This document shows positions 32,630 to 41,702 of a stretch of 64,000 nucleotides of DNA, one piece after another; positions within the stretch are counted from its first letter, which is position 1, and each line of letters opens with the position of its first letter. Below the pieces are notes generated by a model, which worked only from the letters and a program-made list of their open reading frames with translations, ran no database searches and had not been told where the DNA came from. The stretch spans positions 62,001 to 126,000 of the forward strand of contig NZ_BBLV01000017.1 of the NCBI RefSeq assembly GCF_000971115.1, in the 5' to 3' direction. This stretch comes from Demequina gelatinilytica. Lineage in GTDB: Bacteria; Actinomycetota; Actinomycetes; Actinomycetales; Demequinaceae. Position numbers and translations under genes: made by a program.

Positions 32630-33820
32630 ATGAAGACCATCGACTCGCTCGGCGACCTCGCCGGCAAGAAGGTGCTCGTCCGCTCGGACCTCAACGTCCC
32701 GCTCGACGGCACCACGATCACGGACGACGGCCGCGTGCGCGCCTCCGTGCCCACGATCCAGAAGCTGCTCGACGCCGGCGCCGCCGTCATCGTCACCGCG
32801 CACCTCGGCCGCCCCAAGGGCGAGCCTGAGGCCAAGTACTCGCTCGCGCCCGCCGCGGCCCGCCTCGCGGAGCTGCTCGGCAAGCCCGTGACGCTCGCCG
32901 AGGACCTGGTCGGCCCGTCGGCCAAGGCCGTCACCGACGCCCTCGAGCCCGGCCAGGTCGCCATGCTCGAGAACGTGCGCTTCGACGCGCGTGAGACCTC
33001 GAAGGTCGACGAGGAGCGCCAGGCGCTCGCCGCGGAGCTCGCCGCGTTCGCCGACGCGTTCGTCTCCGACGGCTTCGGAGTGGTGCACCGCAAGCAGGCG
33101 TCGGTCTACGACGTCGCGCAGGTGCTCCCCGCCGCCGCCGGCACGCTGGTCGAGAAGGAGGTCGTGTCGCTGGGCAAGGCCGTGACCGACCCGGCCCGCC
33201 CGTACGCGGTGGTCCTCGGCGGTTCGAAGGTCTCCGACAAGCTCGGCGTCATCGCGAACCTCCTCACCAAGGCGGACCGCCTCCTCATCGGTGGCGGCAT
33301 GGTCTTCACGTTCCTCGCCGCCAAGGGCTGCGAGGTGGGCACCTCGCTGCTCGAGGCCGACCAGATCGACACCGTCAAGGGCTACCTCAAGACCGCCGAG
33401 GAGAACGGCGTCGAGATCGTCCTCCCGACCGACATCGTCGCCGCGGACAAGTTCGCCGCGGACGCCGATGCGCTCGTGGTCGCCGCGGACGCCATCCCGG
33501 CGGACCGCATGGGCCTCGACATCGGTCCCGACTCGGCCGCGCTGTTCGCGTCCAAGCTCGCTGACGCCAAGACCATCGTCTGGAACGGCCCCATGGGCGT
33601 GTTCGAGATGGAGGCCTTCGCGGCCGGCACCAAGGCCGTCGCCCAGGCGATGATCGACTCCGACGGCTTCTCGGTCGTCGGTGGCGGCGACTCCGCCGCG
33701 GCCGTGCGCCTGCTCGGCTTCGACGAGGCCGGCTTCGGCCACATCTCGACGGGCGGCGGCGCGTCGCTCGAGCTGCTCGAGGGCAAGGTCCTGCCGGGCC
33801 TCGCCGTTCTGGAGGACTGA
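32630..33820 (+). CDS. pgk: phosphoglycerate kinase
   Basis: Transfers the acyl phosphate of 1,3-bisphosphoglycerate to ADP; 396 aa, normal length. Typical segments: [13 protein letters not shown] at the N-terminus, [17 protein letters not shown]-like [20 protein letters not shown] and GGGDSAAAV near the C-terminus. The ATG at 32630 has only a weak GGA ribosome site. tpiA follows after 5 nt. Confidence 0.97.
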   Translation: MKTIDSLGDLAGKKVLVRSDLNVPLDGTTITDDGRVRASVPTIQKLLDAGAAVIVTAHLGRPKGEPEAKYSLAPAAARLAELLGKPVTLAEDLVGPSAKAVTDALEPGQVAMLENVRFDARETSKVDEERQALAAELAAFADAFVSDGFGVVHRKQASVYDVAQVLPAAAGTLVEKEVVSLGKAVTDPARPYAVVLGGSKVSDKLGVIANLLTKADRLLIGGGMVFTFLAAKGCEVGTSLLEADQIDTVKGYLKTAEENGVEIVLPTDIVAADKFAADADALVVAADAIPADRMGLDIGPDSAALFASKLADAKTIVWNGPMGVFEMEAFAAGTKAVAQAMIDSDGFSVVGGGDSAAAVRLLGFDEAGFGHISTGGGASLELLEGKVLPGLAVLED

Positions 33821-33825
33821 TACCC

Positions 33826-34614
33826 ATGGCACGTACCCCCCTGATCGCGGGCAACTGGAAGCTCAACCTCGACCACCTCGAGGCGACGCACACCGTCCAG
33901 AAGCTCGCCTGGCTGCTCCGTGACGCCAAGCACGACTTCTCCGAGGTCGAGGTCGCGGTGCTCCCGTCCTTCACCTCGCTGCGCTCGGTCCAGACCCTTG
34001 TGGACGCGGACCAGCTCGAGCTGAAGTACGGCGCGCAGGACATCTCCGAGCACGTCTCGGGCGCCTACACGGGCGAGGTCTCCGGCACGCAGCTGTCCAA
34101 GCTGGGCGTCTCCTACGTGGCCGTGGGCCACTCGGAGCGTCGCCAGTACCACGGTGAGACCGACGCCGTCGTCGCAGCCAAGACCAAGGCCGCCTTCGAG
34201 CACGGCATCGTGCCGATCGTGTGCGTGGGCGAGGGCCTCGACATCCGCAAGGCGGGCGAGCACGTCTCGTACACGCTCGCGCAGGTCGACGGCGCGCTCG
34301 AGGGCCTCGACGCCGACAAGGCGAAGGACGTCGTCATCGCCTACGAGCCCGTGTGGGCGATCGGCACCGGCGAGGTCGCGACCCCGGCGGACGCCCAGGA
34401 GGTCTGCGCGGCCATCCGTGGCCGTCTCGCGGAGCTCTACGACGCCGAGCTCGCCGCCGGCGTCCGCGTCCTCTACGGCGGCTCGGTGAAGTCCTCGTCG
34501 ATCGCGCAGCTCATGGCGGAGGAGGACGTCGACGGCGGCCTCGTCGGCGGTGCGTCGCTCGACCCGGAGGAGTTCTCCAAGATCGCGCGCTTCAAGCAGC
34601 ACAACGCCGCGTAA
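33826..34614 (+). CDS. tpiA: triosephosphate isomerase
   Basis: Interconverts DHAP and glyceraldehyde 3-phosphate; 262 aa. NWKLN with the substrate Lys at the start, VGHSERR with the catalytic His, [11 protein letters not shown] with the catalytic Glu, and GGSVKSSS phosphate loop. GGAGG overlaps the pgk stop and precedes the ATG, so expression is coupled to pgk. A strong terminator follows. Confidence 0.97.
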   Translation: MARTPLIAGNWKLNLDHLEATHTVQKLAWLLRDAKHDFSEVEVAVLPSFTSLRSVQTLVDADQLELKYGAQDISEHVSGAYTGEVSGTQLSKLGVSYVAVGHSERRQYHGETDAVVAAKTKAAFEHGIVPIVCVGEGLDIRKAGEHVSYTLAQVDGALEGLDADKAKDVVIAYEPVWAIGTGEVATPADAQEVCAAIRGRLAELYDAELAAGVRVLYGGSVKSSSIAQLMAEEDVDGGLVGGASLDPEEFSKIARFKQHNAA

Positions 34615-34623
34615 GCACTCAGG

Positions 34624-34661
34624 AGCGGGGCCGGACCCTTGAGAGGGGGTCCGGCCCCGCT
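34624..34661 (+). terminator. terminator after tpiA
   Basis: AGCGGGGCCGGACCC pairs perfectly with GGGTCCGGCCCCGCT over 15 bp with an 8-nt loop, 10 nt after the stop; a short TTCCC follows. Confidence 0.82.
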
Positions 34662-34673
34662 TCCCATGTCGCG

Positions 34674-34679
34674 TATCCT
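34674..34679 (+). promoter_or_regulatory. -10 element of secG
   Basis: TATCCT fits TANNNT, lies just downstream of the tpiA terminator and about 30 nt before the secG GTG, leaving room for the GGGAG ribosome site. Confidence 0.45.
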
Positions 34680-34709
34680 TGTGAGCGCAATCCATCATCT
34701 GGGAGAACC

Positions 34710-34955
34710 GTGGACATCCTCGAGACCATCCTCTGGGTCATGCTGGTCGTGACATCGCTGCTGATCATCGGCCTGGTGCTCATCCACCGCGGACGCGGCG
34801 GCGGCATCACCGACATGTTCGGTGGAGGCCTCGCGTCCGGCGTCCAGTCGTCCGCCGTCGGCGAGCGCAACCTCTCGCGCATCACGTGGGGTGTCGCTAT
34901 CGCCTGGGGCGCCGTGGTCGTTCTGCTGGGGCTCGTGTCCCGGTTCTCCATCTAG
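34710..34955 (+). CDS. secG: preprotein translocase subunit SecG
   Basis: Small membrane subunit of the Sec translocon, 81 aa, with two hydrophobic helices (about 5-25 and 57-76) joined by a Gly-rich loop containing HRGRGGGITDMFGGG. GTG at 34710 has GGGAG 5 nt upstream. Position after tpiA and before rbpA matches other actinobacteria. Confidence 0.93.
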   Translation: MDILETILWVMLVVTSLLIIGLVLIHRGRGGGITDMFGGGLASGVQSSAVGERNLSRITWGVAIAWGAVVVLLGLVSRFSI

Positions 34956-34973
34956 GCAACGGAGGTCGCACCC

Positions 34974-35336
34974 ATGGCAGGGGGCAACGCCATCCGAGGC
35001 TCGCGCGTCGGCGCGGGACCTATGGGAGAGGACGAGCGGGGCGAATCCGCGCCGCGTCAGGTCGTCTCGTACTACTGTGCGCGGGGTCACGTGACCTCGC
35101 CGAGCTTCGCGGTCGGTGACGACCAGGAGATCCCCGTCGAGTGGGACTGCCCACGCTGCGGGCTTCCCGGCGGTCTCGACGCGGAGAACCCGCCCGAGCC
35201 GATGCGCAACGAGCCTTACAAGACGCACCTCGCATACGTGAAGGAGCGTCGCTCGGACGACGAGGGCAAGGAGCTCCTCGACGAGGCGCTCGCTGCGCTG
35301 CGAGCCCGCCGCGGCGATCTCGCGGTCGCGGAGTAG
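34974..35336 (+). CDS. rbpA: RNA polymerase-binding protein RbpA
   Basis: Actinobacteria-specific initiation factor of 120 aa that binds sigma A/HrdB and stabilises the open complex. The N-terminal GGNAIRGSRVGAGPMGE, the zinc-binding core (YYCARGH..CPRCGLP) and the C-terminal sigma-interaction helix (KTHLAYVKERRSDDEG) are all present. GGAGG precedes the ATG by 7 nt, and only 18 nt separate it from secG, so the two may be co-transcribed. A long terminator follows at once. Confidence 0.96.
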   Translation: MAGGNAIRGSRVGAGPMGEDERGESAPRQVVSYYCARGHVTSPSFAVGDDQEIPVEWDCPRCGLPGGLDAENPPEPMRNEPYKTHLAYVKERRSDDEGKELLDEALAALRARRGDLAVAE

Positions 35337-35341
35337 AACGT

Positions 35342-35381
35342 CGCGAAGGCCGGCCACCTGCACAGGTGGCCGGCCTTCGCG
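35342..35381 (+). terminator. terminator after rbpA
   Basis: A perfect 19-bp stem (35342-35360 with 35363-35381) with a 2-nt centre begins 5 nt after the rbpA stop. No T-run. Confidence 0.82.
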
Positions 35382-35426
35382 CGTTCGGTGGCAGCGAAAG
35401 TGGTATCCCTTTGTCGGTTCTCGCGG

Positions 35427-35558
35427 CCCGTGCCATCGCAGTGGTAGGTCGTTGTCGACGCCCACGCGCGGCGGCAATGATCGACCACTGCGGCGCGCCC
35501 ATCGGCCAGAAGCGACCACCATCGACCATGTGCGGTAGGCACGATGCCGCGGCACGGG
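35427..35558. repeat. nested inverted repeats upstream of the Rdx-family gene
   Basis: Outer arms CCCGTGCC (35427-35434) and GGCACGGG (35551-35558) enclose a hairpin whose 17-nt arms (35438-35454 and 35475-35491) pair at 15 positions counting two G-U pairs. GTGGT/ACCAC-type repeats recur four times between 35400 and 35530. It lies in the 287-bp gap before the small redox gene and may be a mobile palindrome or a regulatory leader. Confidence 0.45.
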
Positions 35559-35623
35559 AATTCGCGCGCACGCCTCCGCGTAGGGGAGAGTGGGACCCGG
35601 TTCCCCGACAAGAAGGAGAGAAG

Positions 35624-35905
35624 ATGCAGATCGAGATCGAGTACTGCGTGCCGTGCGGCTACCTGCCCAAGGCGACCGCCGCGCAGACGCGCCTGCTGGA
35701 GGAGTTCGGCAACGCGATCGCGGGCGTGACGCTCAAGACCGGCCGCAAGGGCGTGTTCACGTTCCGTGCCGACGGCGAGGAGATCTACGCGAAGCCCGCG
35801 GAGTTCGACATCGAGGGCATCGTCGCCACCTTGCGTGAGCGGCTCCCGGAGCGCGACGGCGTGCAGCCCGAGGGCCGTGACCTGCTCATGGGCAAGCGCC
35901 ACTGA
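35624..35905 (+). CDS. SelT/SelW/SelH (Rdx) family thioredoxin-like protein
   Basis: Small redox protein of 93 aa with the Rdx fold. The CxxC motif is Cys-Val-Pro-Cys in YCVPCGYLPKA at residues 8-11; the position used by selenocysteine in SelW is an ordinary Cys codon here. GVTLKTGRKGVFTFRADGEEIYAK in the middle (first half shown by the family) forms the expected beta strands. The ATG at 35624 follows AAGGAGAG. Its redox partner is unknown. It converges on pgl across a strong palindrome. Confidence 0.85.
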   Translation: MQIEIEYCVPCGYLPKATAAQTRLLEEFGNAIAGVTLKTGRKGVFTFRADGEEIYAKPAEFDIEGIVATLRERLPERDGVQPEGRDLLMGKRH

Positions 35906-35918
35906 CCCCACCCCGCTC

Positions 35919-36017
35919 CTGACAGTCGCAACGGAGTTCAGCGCGACACGCCGATGGCCGGCCCCGTTTCGGGGCCGGCCATCGGCGTGTCGGTTTCAGA
36001 TCCGTTGGGACTGTCGG
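35919..36017. repeat. nested palindromic repeat, copy A (also a bidirectional terminator)
   Basis: Core: a perfect 23-bp stem (35944-35966 with 35970-35992) around a TTT loop. Outer arms 35919-35935 and 36001-36017 pair at 15 of 17 positions. It lies between the converging Rdx gene and pgl and would end both transcripts. Its left 35 bp recur, inverted, as the right arm of copy B at 39295-39395, with about three differences, so it is a dispersed repeat rather than only a terminator. Confidence 0.75.
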
Positions 36018-36032
36018 GGAGGTCGGATCGGG

Positions 36033-36755
36033 TCAGACCTCCGCGACCGCCTCCGCGTCGACCAGCCACAGCGTCTCCTCCGTGCCGCGCACCGCGGCCG
36101 CTGGAAGCTCGAGGTCCCCGTGCAGCGCTCGCGCCGTGACCTCGGCCTTCGCCGCGCCCGCCGCGACCACCCAGACCCGCTTCGCGCGGCGGATGCACTC
36201 GAGCGTCAGGGACACTCGCGTGGGCGGAGGCTTGGGCGAGCCGTGGACGGCGATGACATCGGCGCCGGTGGCTGCGTAGCCCTCGTGACCCGGGAAGAGC
36301 GACGCGACGTGACCGTCCGGTCCCATCCCGAGCATCAGCACGTCCCACGCGGGAGCGCCCTCGGAGGCGATGTCCTCGGCGTACGCGAAGGCGGCCTCCT
36401 CCACGGTGGCGAAGTCCGAGGACGCGCCCATCCGGTGGATGTTCTCCTCGGGAAGCGGCAGCGCGCCCAGCATCGCCGCCTGGGCCTGGCCCTCGTTGCG
36501 GTCGGCGTCGCCCGAGGGCACGAAGCGCTCGTCGCCCCACCAGACGTGGACGCTGGTCCAGTCGATCGAGGAGGCCAGGGGAGAGCCCGCGGCGGCCGCG
36601 AGCGTGGCGATCCCCACGGTGCCGCCCGTGAGCACCACGTCCGCGCGCTCCTGAAGCGACAGGGTGTCGACCAGCGCGAGCAGCAGGCGCGCCGCGGTCG
36701 CCTCGGCGAGCGCATCGGCGTCCGCATGCACCACCACGCGACCGTTGCCGGTCAC
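36033..36755 (-). CDS. pgl: 6-phosphogluconolactonase
   Basis: Second step of the oxidative pentose phosphate pathway; 240 aa of the DevB/NagB fold. TGGTVGIATL near residue 40, WGDERFVP with the phosphate site, and MGPDGHVASLFPGH with the catalytic His. GTG at 36755 overlaps the opcA stop (GTGA), so it is translated from the zwf-opcA-pgl mRNA. The repeat element copy A follows directly. Confidence 0.93.
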   Translation of the reverse strand: MTGNGRVVVHADADALAEATAARLLLALVDTLSLQERADVVLTGGTVGIATLAAAAGSPLASSIDWTSVHVWWGDERFVPSGDADRNEGQAQAAMLGALPLPEENIHRMGASSDFATVEEAAFAYAEDIASEGAPAWDVLMLGMGPDGHVASLFPGHEGYAATGADVIAVHGSPKPPPTRVSLTLECIRRAKRVWVVAAGAAKAEVTARALHGDLELPAAAVRGTEETLWLVDAEAVAEV

Positions 36756-37672
36756 AGCGGGACCGCCGTGTCCTCGGCGAAGGCCGCGAGGACCTCGCCG
36801 TAGACCGCGTCCGCGTCGAGGCGGCGCAGCTCCTCCGCGAGCGCCTCCTCGAGGGAGCGGGCGGGCAGAGCGATCTGGTGATCCGGCTGCCCGGGCTGGC
36901 GGATGGTCGCGTTGTGGCCGTCGGGGCGCGAGATCTCGATGGACCCCGACGGGGTCTCGAGCACCACGTTCTCGAGCGCCGCGACGGAGTCGTCGTAGGT
37001 CGCCTCGATCTCGCAGCCGAGCGTGCTGCGCAGCCACGCGCCGAGCAGCAGGATGGACGGGCTGTTGGTGTCGCCGTGGAGGCGCGCAAGCGTCACCTCG
37101 GGCACCTTGACCTGGTCGAGGGCAGCGGCCATGAGCGCGCGCCAGCGCGTCAGGCGCGTCCACGCGAGGTCGGTGTCGCCCGGGCGGTAGCAGTGGGCGA
37201 GGCCCAGCAGCACGCCCGCAGGATCGTCCTCGCCCTTGGTGTCGGTGATGCGGCGCTGCGCCATGCGGCCCAGCGAGCGCTTGCCCAGGTCGGACGGCAC
37301 GCCCGCGGGCCACCACACGACGATGGGCGCGTCGGGCAGCAGGAGCGGCGTCACGAGCGTGTCGTCGTGACCGATCTGATCGCCGCACGGACGCAGCACC
37401 ACCACCTCGGAGGCGCCGGCGTCGCCGCCCACGCGGATCTCCGCGTCGAGCCGTGCCTCGGACGCGGTCCCAGGGGCGATGACGATGATGCGGCACGGGT
37501 GCTCGCGGGAGGCGACGTTCGCGGTGGCGATCGCCTGCTCCGCATCGGCGCCGGTCGCGTCGATCACGAGCGTCATCACGCGGGCGAGCGTGATGACTCC
37601 GCCCTCCTTGCGCGAGTCGATGAGGCGCTTGTTGATCGCGCCGGTGGTGGTGTGGGGAAGCTCGATGATCAT
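36752..37672 (-). CDS. opcA: glucose-6-phosphate dehydrogenase assembly protein OpcA
   Basis: Accessory factor of 306 aa needed for full glucose-6-phosphate dehydrogenase activity in actinobacteria and cyanobacteria. Typical features: N-terminal [16 protein letters not shown], the redox-associated CRIIVIAP segment, and [25 protein letters not shown] in part. It starts inside the zwf stop (ATGA) and ends overlapping pgl (GTGA). No catalytic role is known. Confidence 0.93.
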   Translation of the reverse strand: MIIELPHTTTGAINKRLIDSRKEGGVITLARVMTLVIDATGADAEQAIATANVASREHPCRIIVIAPGTASEARLDAEIRVGGDAGASEVVVLRPCGDQIGHDDTLVTPLLLPDAPIVVWWPAGVPSDLGKRSLGRMAQRRITDTKGEDDPAGVLLGLAHCYRPGDTDLAWTRLTRWRALMAAALDQVKVPEVTLARLHGDTNSPSILLLGAWLRSTLGCEIEATYDDSVAALENVVLETPSGSIEISRPDGHNATIRQPGQPDHQIALPARSLEEALAEELRRLDADAVYGEVLAAFAEDTAVPL

Positions 37673-39186
37673 GGGCGCCTCCAGACGCGTCCGTCGCGGG
37701 CCATCATGTCGTCGGACCCGGCGGGGCCCCACGTGCCGGAGCGGTAGGGCTCGGGCTGACCCTGGGTCTCCCAGAACGATGTGATGGGGTCGAGGATCTT
37801 CCAGGAGAGCGCAACCTCCTCCTGGCGGGGGAACAGCGGCGGGTCGCCGAGCAGCACGTCGAGGATGAGCCGCTCGTAAGCCTCCGGGGAGCTCTCGGTG
37901 AACGCGTTGCCGTACGCGAAGTCCATCGTGACATCGCGGACCTCCATGGCGGTGCCCGGCACCTTGGACCCGAAGCGCAGGGTCACGCCCTCGTCGGGCT
38001 GCACGCGGATCACCAGGGCGTTGGTGCCCACGTCGGAGCCGCTGATCTCCTGGAAGTACGGCGAGGGCGCCTTCTTGAACACCAGGGCGATCTCGGTGAC
38101 GCGGCGCCCCAGGCGCTTGCCTGCGCGCAGGTAGAACGGGGTGCCCGCCCAGCGGCGGTTGGGCACGTCGAGTCGGATCGCCGCGTAGGTCTCGGTGATG
38201 GAGTCGGGGGAGATGCCGTCCTCGTCGAGGAACCCGCCCACCTGCTCGCCGCCGCGCCAGCCTGCCGCGTACTGGCCTCGCGCGGTGCCGAGCCCGAGGT
38301 CCTCGGGCAGCCGCACCGAGCGCAGCACCTTCTCCTTCTCCATGCGGAGGTCGTCGGCCTCGAAGGAGGCAGGCTCCTCCATCGCGGTGAGCGCGAAGAG
38401 CTGGAGCAGGTGGTTCTGGATCACGTCGCGCGCGGTGCCGATGCCGTCGAAGTAGCCGGCACGCGAGCCGATGCCGATGTCCTCGGCCATGGTGATCTGG
38501 ACGTGGTCCACGTACTGCGAGTTCCAGATGGGCTCGAACAGCTGGTTCGCGAAGCGCACCGCCAGGAGGTTCTGGACCGTCTCCTTGCCCAGGTAGTGGT
38601 CGATGCGGAACACCGAGTCCGGCGGGAACACCTCGGACACCACGGCGTCGAGCTCCTCCGCGGACTCGAGGTTGTGGCCGAACGGCTTCTCGATCACCAC
38701 GCGGCGCCACGTGTCCTCGCGCGGCGCGGACAGCCCGGACTCGCGCAGCTGGGTGACCACCTGCGGGAAGGCCGACGGCGGGATCGAGAGGTAGAAGGCG
38801 TGGTTGCCGCCCGTGCCGCGCTCACGGTCGAGCGTCTCGACGGTCTCGCGCAGGCGCGCGAAGGCCTCCGGGTCGTCGAACGTGCCCTGGACGAACCGGA
38901 TGCCCTCGGACAGCTGCTGCCACGTCTCCTCGCGGAACGGGGTGCGCGCGTACTTCTTGACCGAGTCGTGCACCACCTGAGCGAAGTCCTGCTCGTCCCA
39001 GTCGCGGCGCGCGAAGCCCGTGAGGGCGAACGCCGGGGGCAGCAGGCCGCGGTTGGCGAGGTCGTACACGGCCGGCATGAGCTTCTTGCGGGCCAGGTCG
39101 CCGGTGACGCCGAACATCACCAGGCCGCAGGAGCCGGCGATGCGGGGCAGGCGACGGTCGCGGGGATCGCGCAAGGGATTGTTCAC
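37669..39186 (-). CDS. zwf: glucose-6-phosphate 1-dehydrogenase
   Basis: First enzyme of the oxidative pentose phosphate pathway, making NADPH; 505 aa. N-terminal dinucleotide motif [10 protein letters not shown], substrate motif RIDHYLGKE with the catalytic region, and [14 protein letters not shown] at 39186 is chosen: upstream frames lack a ribosome site, while GGAAGG lies 8 nt before it. The start codon sits inside a 12-bp palindrome (39183-39194). tal, usually placed between tkt and zwf in related genomes, is missing; a repeat element lies there instead. Confidence 0.95.
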   Translation of the reverse strand: MNNPLRDPRDRRLPRIAGSCGLVMFGVTGDLARKKLMPAVYDLANRGLLPPAFALTGFARRDWDEQDFAQVVHDSVKKYARTPFREETWQQLSEGIRFVQGTFDDPEAFARLRETVETLDRERGTGGNHAFYLSIPPSAFPQVVTQLRESGLSAPREDTWRRVVIEKPFGHNLESAEELDAVVSEVFPPDSVFRIDHYLGKETVQNLLAVRFANQLFEPIWNSQYVDHVQITMAEDIGIGSRAGYFDGIGTARDVIQNHLLQLFALTAMEEPASFEADDLRMEKEKVLRSVRLPEDLGLGTARGQYAAGWRGGEQVGGFLDEDGISPDSITETYAAIRLDVPNRRWAGTPFYLRAGKRLGRRVTEIALVFKKAPSPYFQEISGSDVGTNALVIRVQPDEGVTLRFGSKVPGTAMEVRDVTMDFAYGNAFTESSPEAYERLILDVLLGDPPLFPRQEEVALSWKILDPITSFWETQGQPEPYRSGTWGPAGSDDMMARDGRVWRRP

Positions 39187-39194
39187 TCGAGTGA
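39183..39194. promoter_or_regulatory. palindrome over the zwf start codon
   Basis: TCACTCGAGTGA is a perfect 12-bp palindrome that includes the zwf GTG. It could be an operator or a small mRNA hairpin over the initiation region; chance cannot be excluded. Confidence 0.3.
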
Positions 39195-39294
39195 CCTTCC
39201 AGGGGGGGACGTCGAAGGGGCGGCGACGATGCTTCCGCCATCCTATGGTGGCGGCGCGATGGCGGGGCGCCACCAGGTGAGACGACCCGCTCTT

Positions 39295-39395
39295 CCCGAC
39301 AGCAGGAACGGAATCGGTTCCGACACGCCGGGGCGAGGGCCGCATCGTGCCCGATCCTGCGGCGTGTCGCCTCGAACTCCGTTGCGACTGTCAGG
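39295..39395. repeat. nested palindromic repeat, copy B
   Basis: Arms of 36 nt (39295-39330 and 39360-39395) pair at about 25 positions, with the inner 10 bp CGACACGCCG/CGGCGTGTCG perfect. The centre (39331-39359) is unrelated to that of copy A. The right arm matches the left arm of copy A in inverted orientation. It lies in the 278-bp gap between tkt and zwf, upstream of the zwf operon. Confidence 0.75.
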
Positions 39396-39414
39396 CTTGG
39401 GTGGGGGAGACGCA

Positions 39415-39448
39415 GAGGGGCCCCGCACCTTGCGGTGCGGGGCCCCTC
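39415..39448 (-). terminator. terminator after tkt
   Basis: A perfect 15-bp stem (39415-39429 with 39434-39448) with a 4-nt loop lies 16 nt past the tkt stop on the minus strand. A GGACGATGCG copy fills the space between stem and stop codon. Confidence 0.85.
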
Positions 39449-39464
39449 CGAGGCGGACGATGCG

Positions 39465-41528
39465 TCAGCCGGCGGCCGCGATCGACTCGCGGGCCACCGC
39501 GGCGACGTTCTCCGCGTTGAAGCCGTACTTCTTGAGCAGCAGCGCACCGTCGGCGGACTCGCCGAAGTGGTCGACCGACACGGTGCGGCCGGCGTCGCCG
39601 ACCACGTCGCGCCAGCCGAGCGCCGAGCCGGCCTCGACGGAGACGCGGGCCTTGAGGGCGGCGGGGATGACCGACTCGCGGTACTCGGCGTCCTGACGCG
39701 CGAAGCGCTCACGCGACGGCATCGAGACCACGCGGGCCTTGACGCCGTCGGCCGCGAGCAGCTCGCGGGCCTCGATGGCAACCGAGACCTCGGAACCCGT
39801 GGCGATGATCACCACGTCGGCGTCCTCGTCGGCGCCCGCGAGCACGTAGGCGCCCTTGAGAACGCCCTCGGTCGAGGTGCCCTCGAGGACGGGGAGGTTC
39901 TGGCGCGACAGGATGATCGCCGACGGACGGTCGGTGGTCTCGAGGATCGCCTTCCACGCGGCGGCCGTCTCGTTCGCGTCCGCGGGGCGGATCACGTCGA
40001 GGCCGGGGATCGCGCGCAGCGTCGCGATGTGCTCGATCGGCTGGTGCGTCGGGCCGTCCTCGCCGAGGCCCACCGAGTCGTGCGTCCACACGAAGGTGGT
40101 GGGGATCTGCATGAGGGCCGCGAGACGGACCGAGGCGCGCATGTAGTCGGAGAACACCAGGAAGGTGCCGCCGTACACGCGGGTGAGGCCGTGGAGCGTG
40201 ATGCCGTTCATGATCGCGCCCATGCCGAACTCGCGGATGCCGAAGTGCAGCGTGCGGCCGTACCACTGGCCGTCGGGGTACGAGTGGGTGGAGCGGCGCG
40301 GGGGCAGGAAGGACGGCTCGCCGTCCATCGTGGTGTTGTTCGAGCCGGCGAGGTCGGCAGACCCGCCCCAGAGCTCGGGCAGCACCGGCGCGAGCGCGGT
40401 GAGCACCTTGCCGGACGCGGCGCGCGTCGCGACCTTGGCGCCGGGCTCGAAGGTGGGGAGCGCATCGTCCCAGCCCTCGGGGAGCGAGCGGGTGACCAGG
40501 CGCGACAGCAGCGCGGCGCGCTCGGGGTTCTCGGCCTCCCAGCGCGAGAACTGCGCGTTCCACTCGGAGTGCGCGGCCTGGCCGCGCTCCTTCACCTGGT
40601 GCATGTGGGCGAGGACCTCGGGCTCGACAGCGAAGGACTGCTCGGGGTCGAAGCCGAGCACCTCCTTGAGGCCCGCGACCTCGGCGGCGCCGAGCGCCGA
40701 GCCGTGCACGCCGCCTGAGTTCTGCTTGGTGGGCGACGGCCAGCCGATGATGGTCGACAGCGCGATGATCGAGGGCTTGCCGGTCTCGGCCTTCGCGGCC
40801 TCGATCGCGTCGAAGAGGGCCTGCGGGTCCTCCTGGTAGCCGTCCTCCTTGACCCACGAGACGGACTGCGTGTGCCAGCCGTAGGCCTCGTAGCGGCCCA
40901 GGACGTCCTCGGTGAAGGAGATGTCGGTCTCGTGCTCGATCGAGATCTTGTTGTCGTCCCAGATGACGATGAGGTTGCCCAGCTCCTGCGTGCCGGCGAG
41001 GGCCGAGGCCTCGTGCGCCACACCCTCCTGGAGGCAGCCGTCACCGGCGATGACGTACACGAAGTGGTCGAACGGCGACGTGCCCGGGGCGGCGTCGGGG
41101 TCGAGCAGGCCGCGCTCACGGCGGGCGGCCATGGCCATGCCGACGGAGGAGGCGATGCCGGTGCCCAGCGGGCCCGTGGTGATCTCGACGCCGTCGGTGT
41201 GGCCGTACTCGGGGTGGCCCGGGGTGAGCGAGCCCTCGGTGCGCAGCGCCTTGAGGTCCTCGAGGCCGAGGTTGTAGCCGGACGCGAAGAGCTGGAGGTA
41301 GAGCGTCAGCGACGAGTGGCCGGCGGACAGCACGAACCGGTCGCGGCCCAGCCAGTGCGAGTCGGACGGGTCGTGGCGCATGACGTTCTGGAACAGCAGG
41401 TACGCGGCGGGGGCCAGCGAGATCGCGGTGCCCGGGTGGCCGTTGCCGACCTTCTCGACGGCGTCGGCGGCCAGAACACGGAGGGTGTCGACGGCGCGGC
41501 GGTCCGTGTCGGTCCAGTTGATGGTCAC
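39465..41528 (-). CDS. tkt: transketolase
   Basis: Thiamine-diphosphate enzyme moving two-carbon units in the non-oxidative pentose phosphate pathway; 687 aa. N-terminal [13 protein letters not shown] with conserved His, TPP motif [21 protein letters not shown], and the pyrimidine-domain stretch [15 protein letters not shown] at 41528 follows GAGGGAG. It is divergent from ctaB and has its own terminator, so it is separate from zwf-opcA-pgl. Confidence 0.96.
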   Translation of the reverse strand: MTINWTDTDRRAVDTLRVLAADAVEKVGNGHPGTAISLAPAAYLLFQNVMRHDPSDSHWLGRDRFVLSAGHSSLTLYLQLFASGYNLGLEDLKALRTEGSLTPGHPEYGHTDGVEITTGPLGTGIASSVGMAMAARRERGLLDPDAAPGTSPFDHFVYVIAGDGCLQEGVAHEASALAGTQELGNLIVIWDDNKISIEHETDISFTEDVLGRYEAYGWHTQSVSWVKEDGYQEDPQALFDAIEAAKAETGKPSIIALSTIIGWPSPTKQNSGGVHGSALGAAEVAGLKEVLGFDPEQSFAVEPEVLAHMHQVKERGQAAHSEWNAQFSRWEAENPERAALLSRLVTRSLPEGWDDALPTFEPGAKVATRAASGKVLTALAPVLPELWGGSADLAGSNNTTMDGEPSFLPPRRSTHSYPDGQWYGRTLHFGIREFGMGAIMNGITLHGLTRVYGGTFLVFSDYMRASVRLAALMQIPTTFVWTHDSVGLGEDGPTHQPIEHIATLRAIPGLDVIRPADANETAAAWKAILETTDRPSAIILSRQNLPVLEGTSTEGVLKGAYVLAGADEDADVVIIATGSEVSVAIEARELLAADGVKARVVSMPSRERFARQDAEYRESVIPAALKARVSVEAGSALGWRDVVGDAGRTVSVDHFGESADGALLLKKYGFNAENVAAVARESIAAAG

Positions 41529-41585
41529 AGGTGTCTCCCTCGACAGGTAGCGGGTACGGGGGTCAGCCTACCCGTGCCCTCCGCC

Positions 41586-41612
41586 TTTGTAGTACGTTCA
41601 CATTTCTGTCAA
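41586..41612 (-). promoter_or_regulatory. candidate tkt promoter
   Basis: On the minus strand TTGACA (41612-41607) is a consensus -35, followed after 15 nt by TACAAA (41591-41586). The spacing is short by about 2 nt and the local AT content is unusually high for the window. A GGACGATGCG copy lies just upstream (41622-41631). Confidence 0.4.
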
Positions 41613-41702
41613 CGCTTGCATGGACGATGCGTCGGCGGGGCGCCGAGGCGGCGCACCGGCGCCCCGGACCTCGGTCCCGGTCGCCGCGGCTACACTGTCC
41701 GC

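Noticed and set aside
35624-35650. Selenocysteine codon in the SelW-like protein
   Set aside because: Both residues of the CxxC motif are ordinary Cys codons and no in-frame TGA is present.
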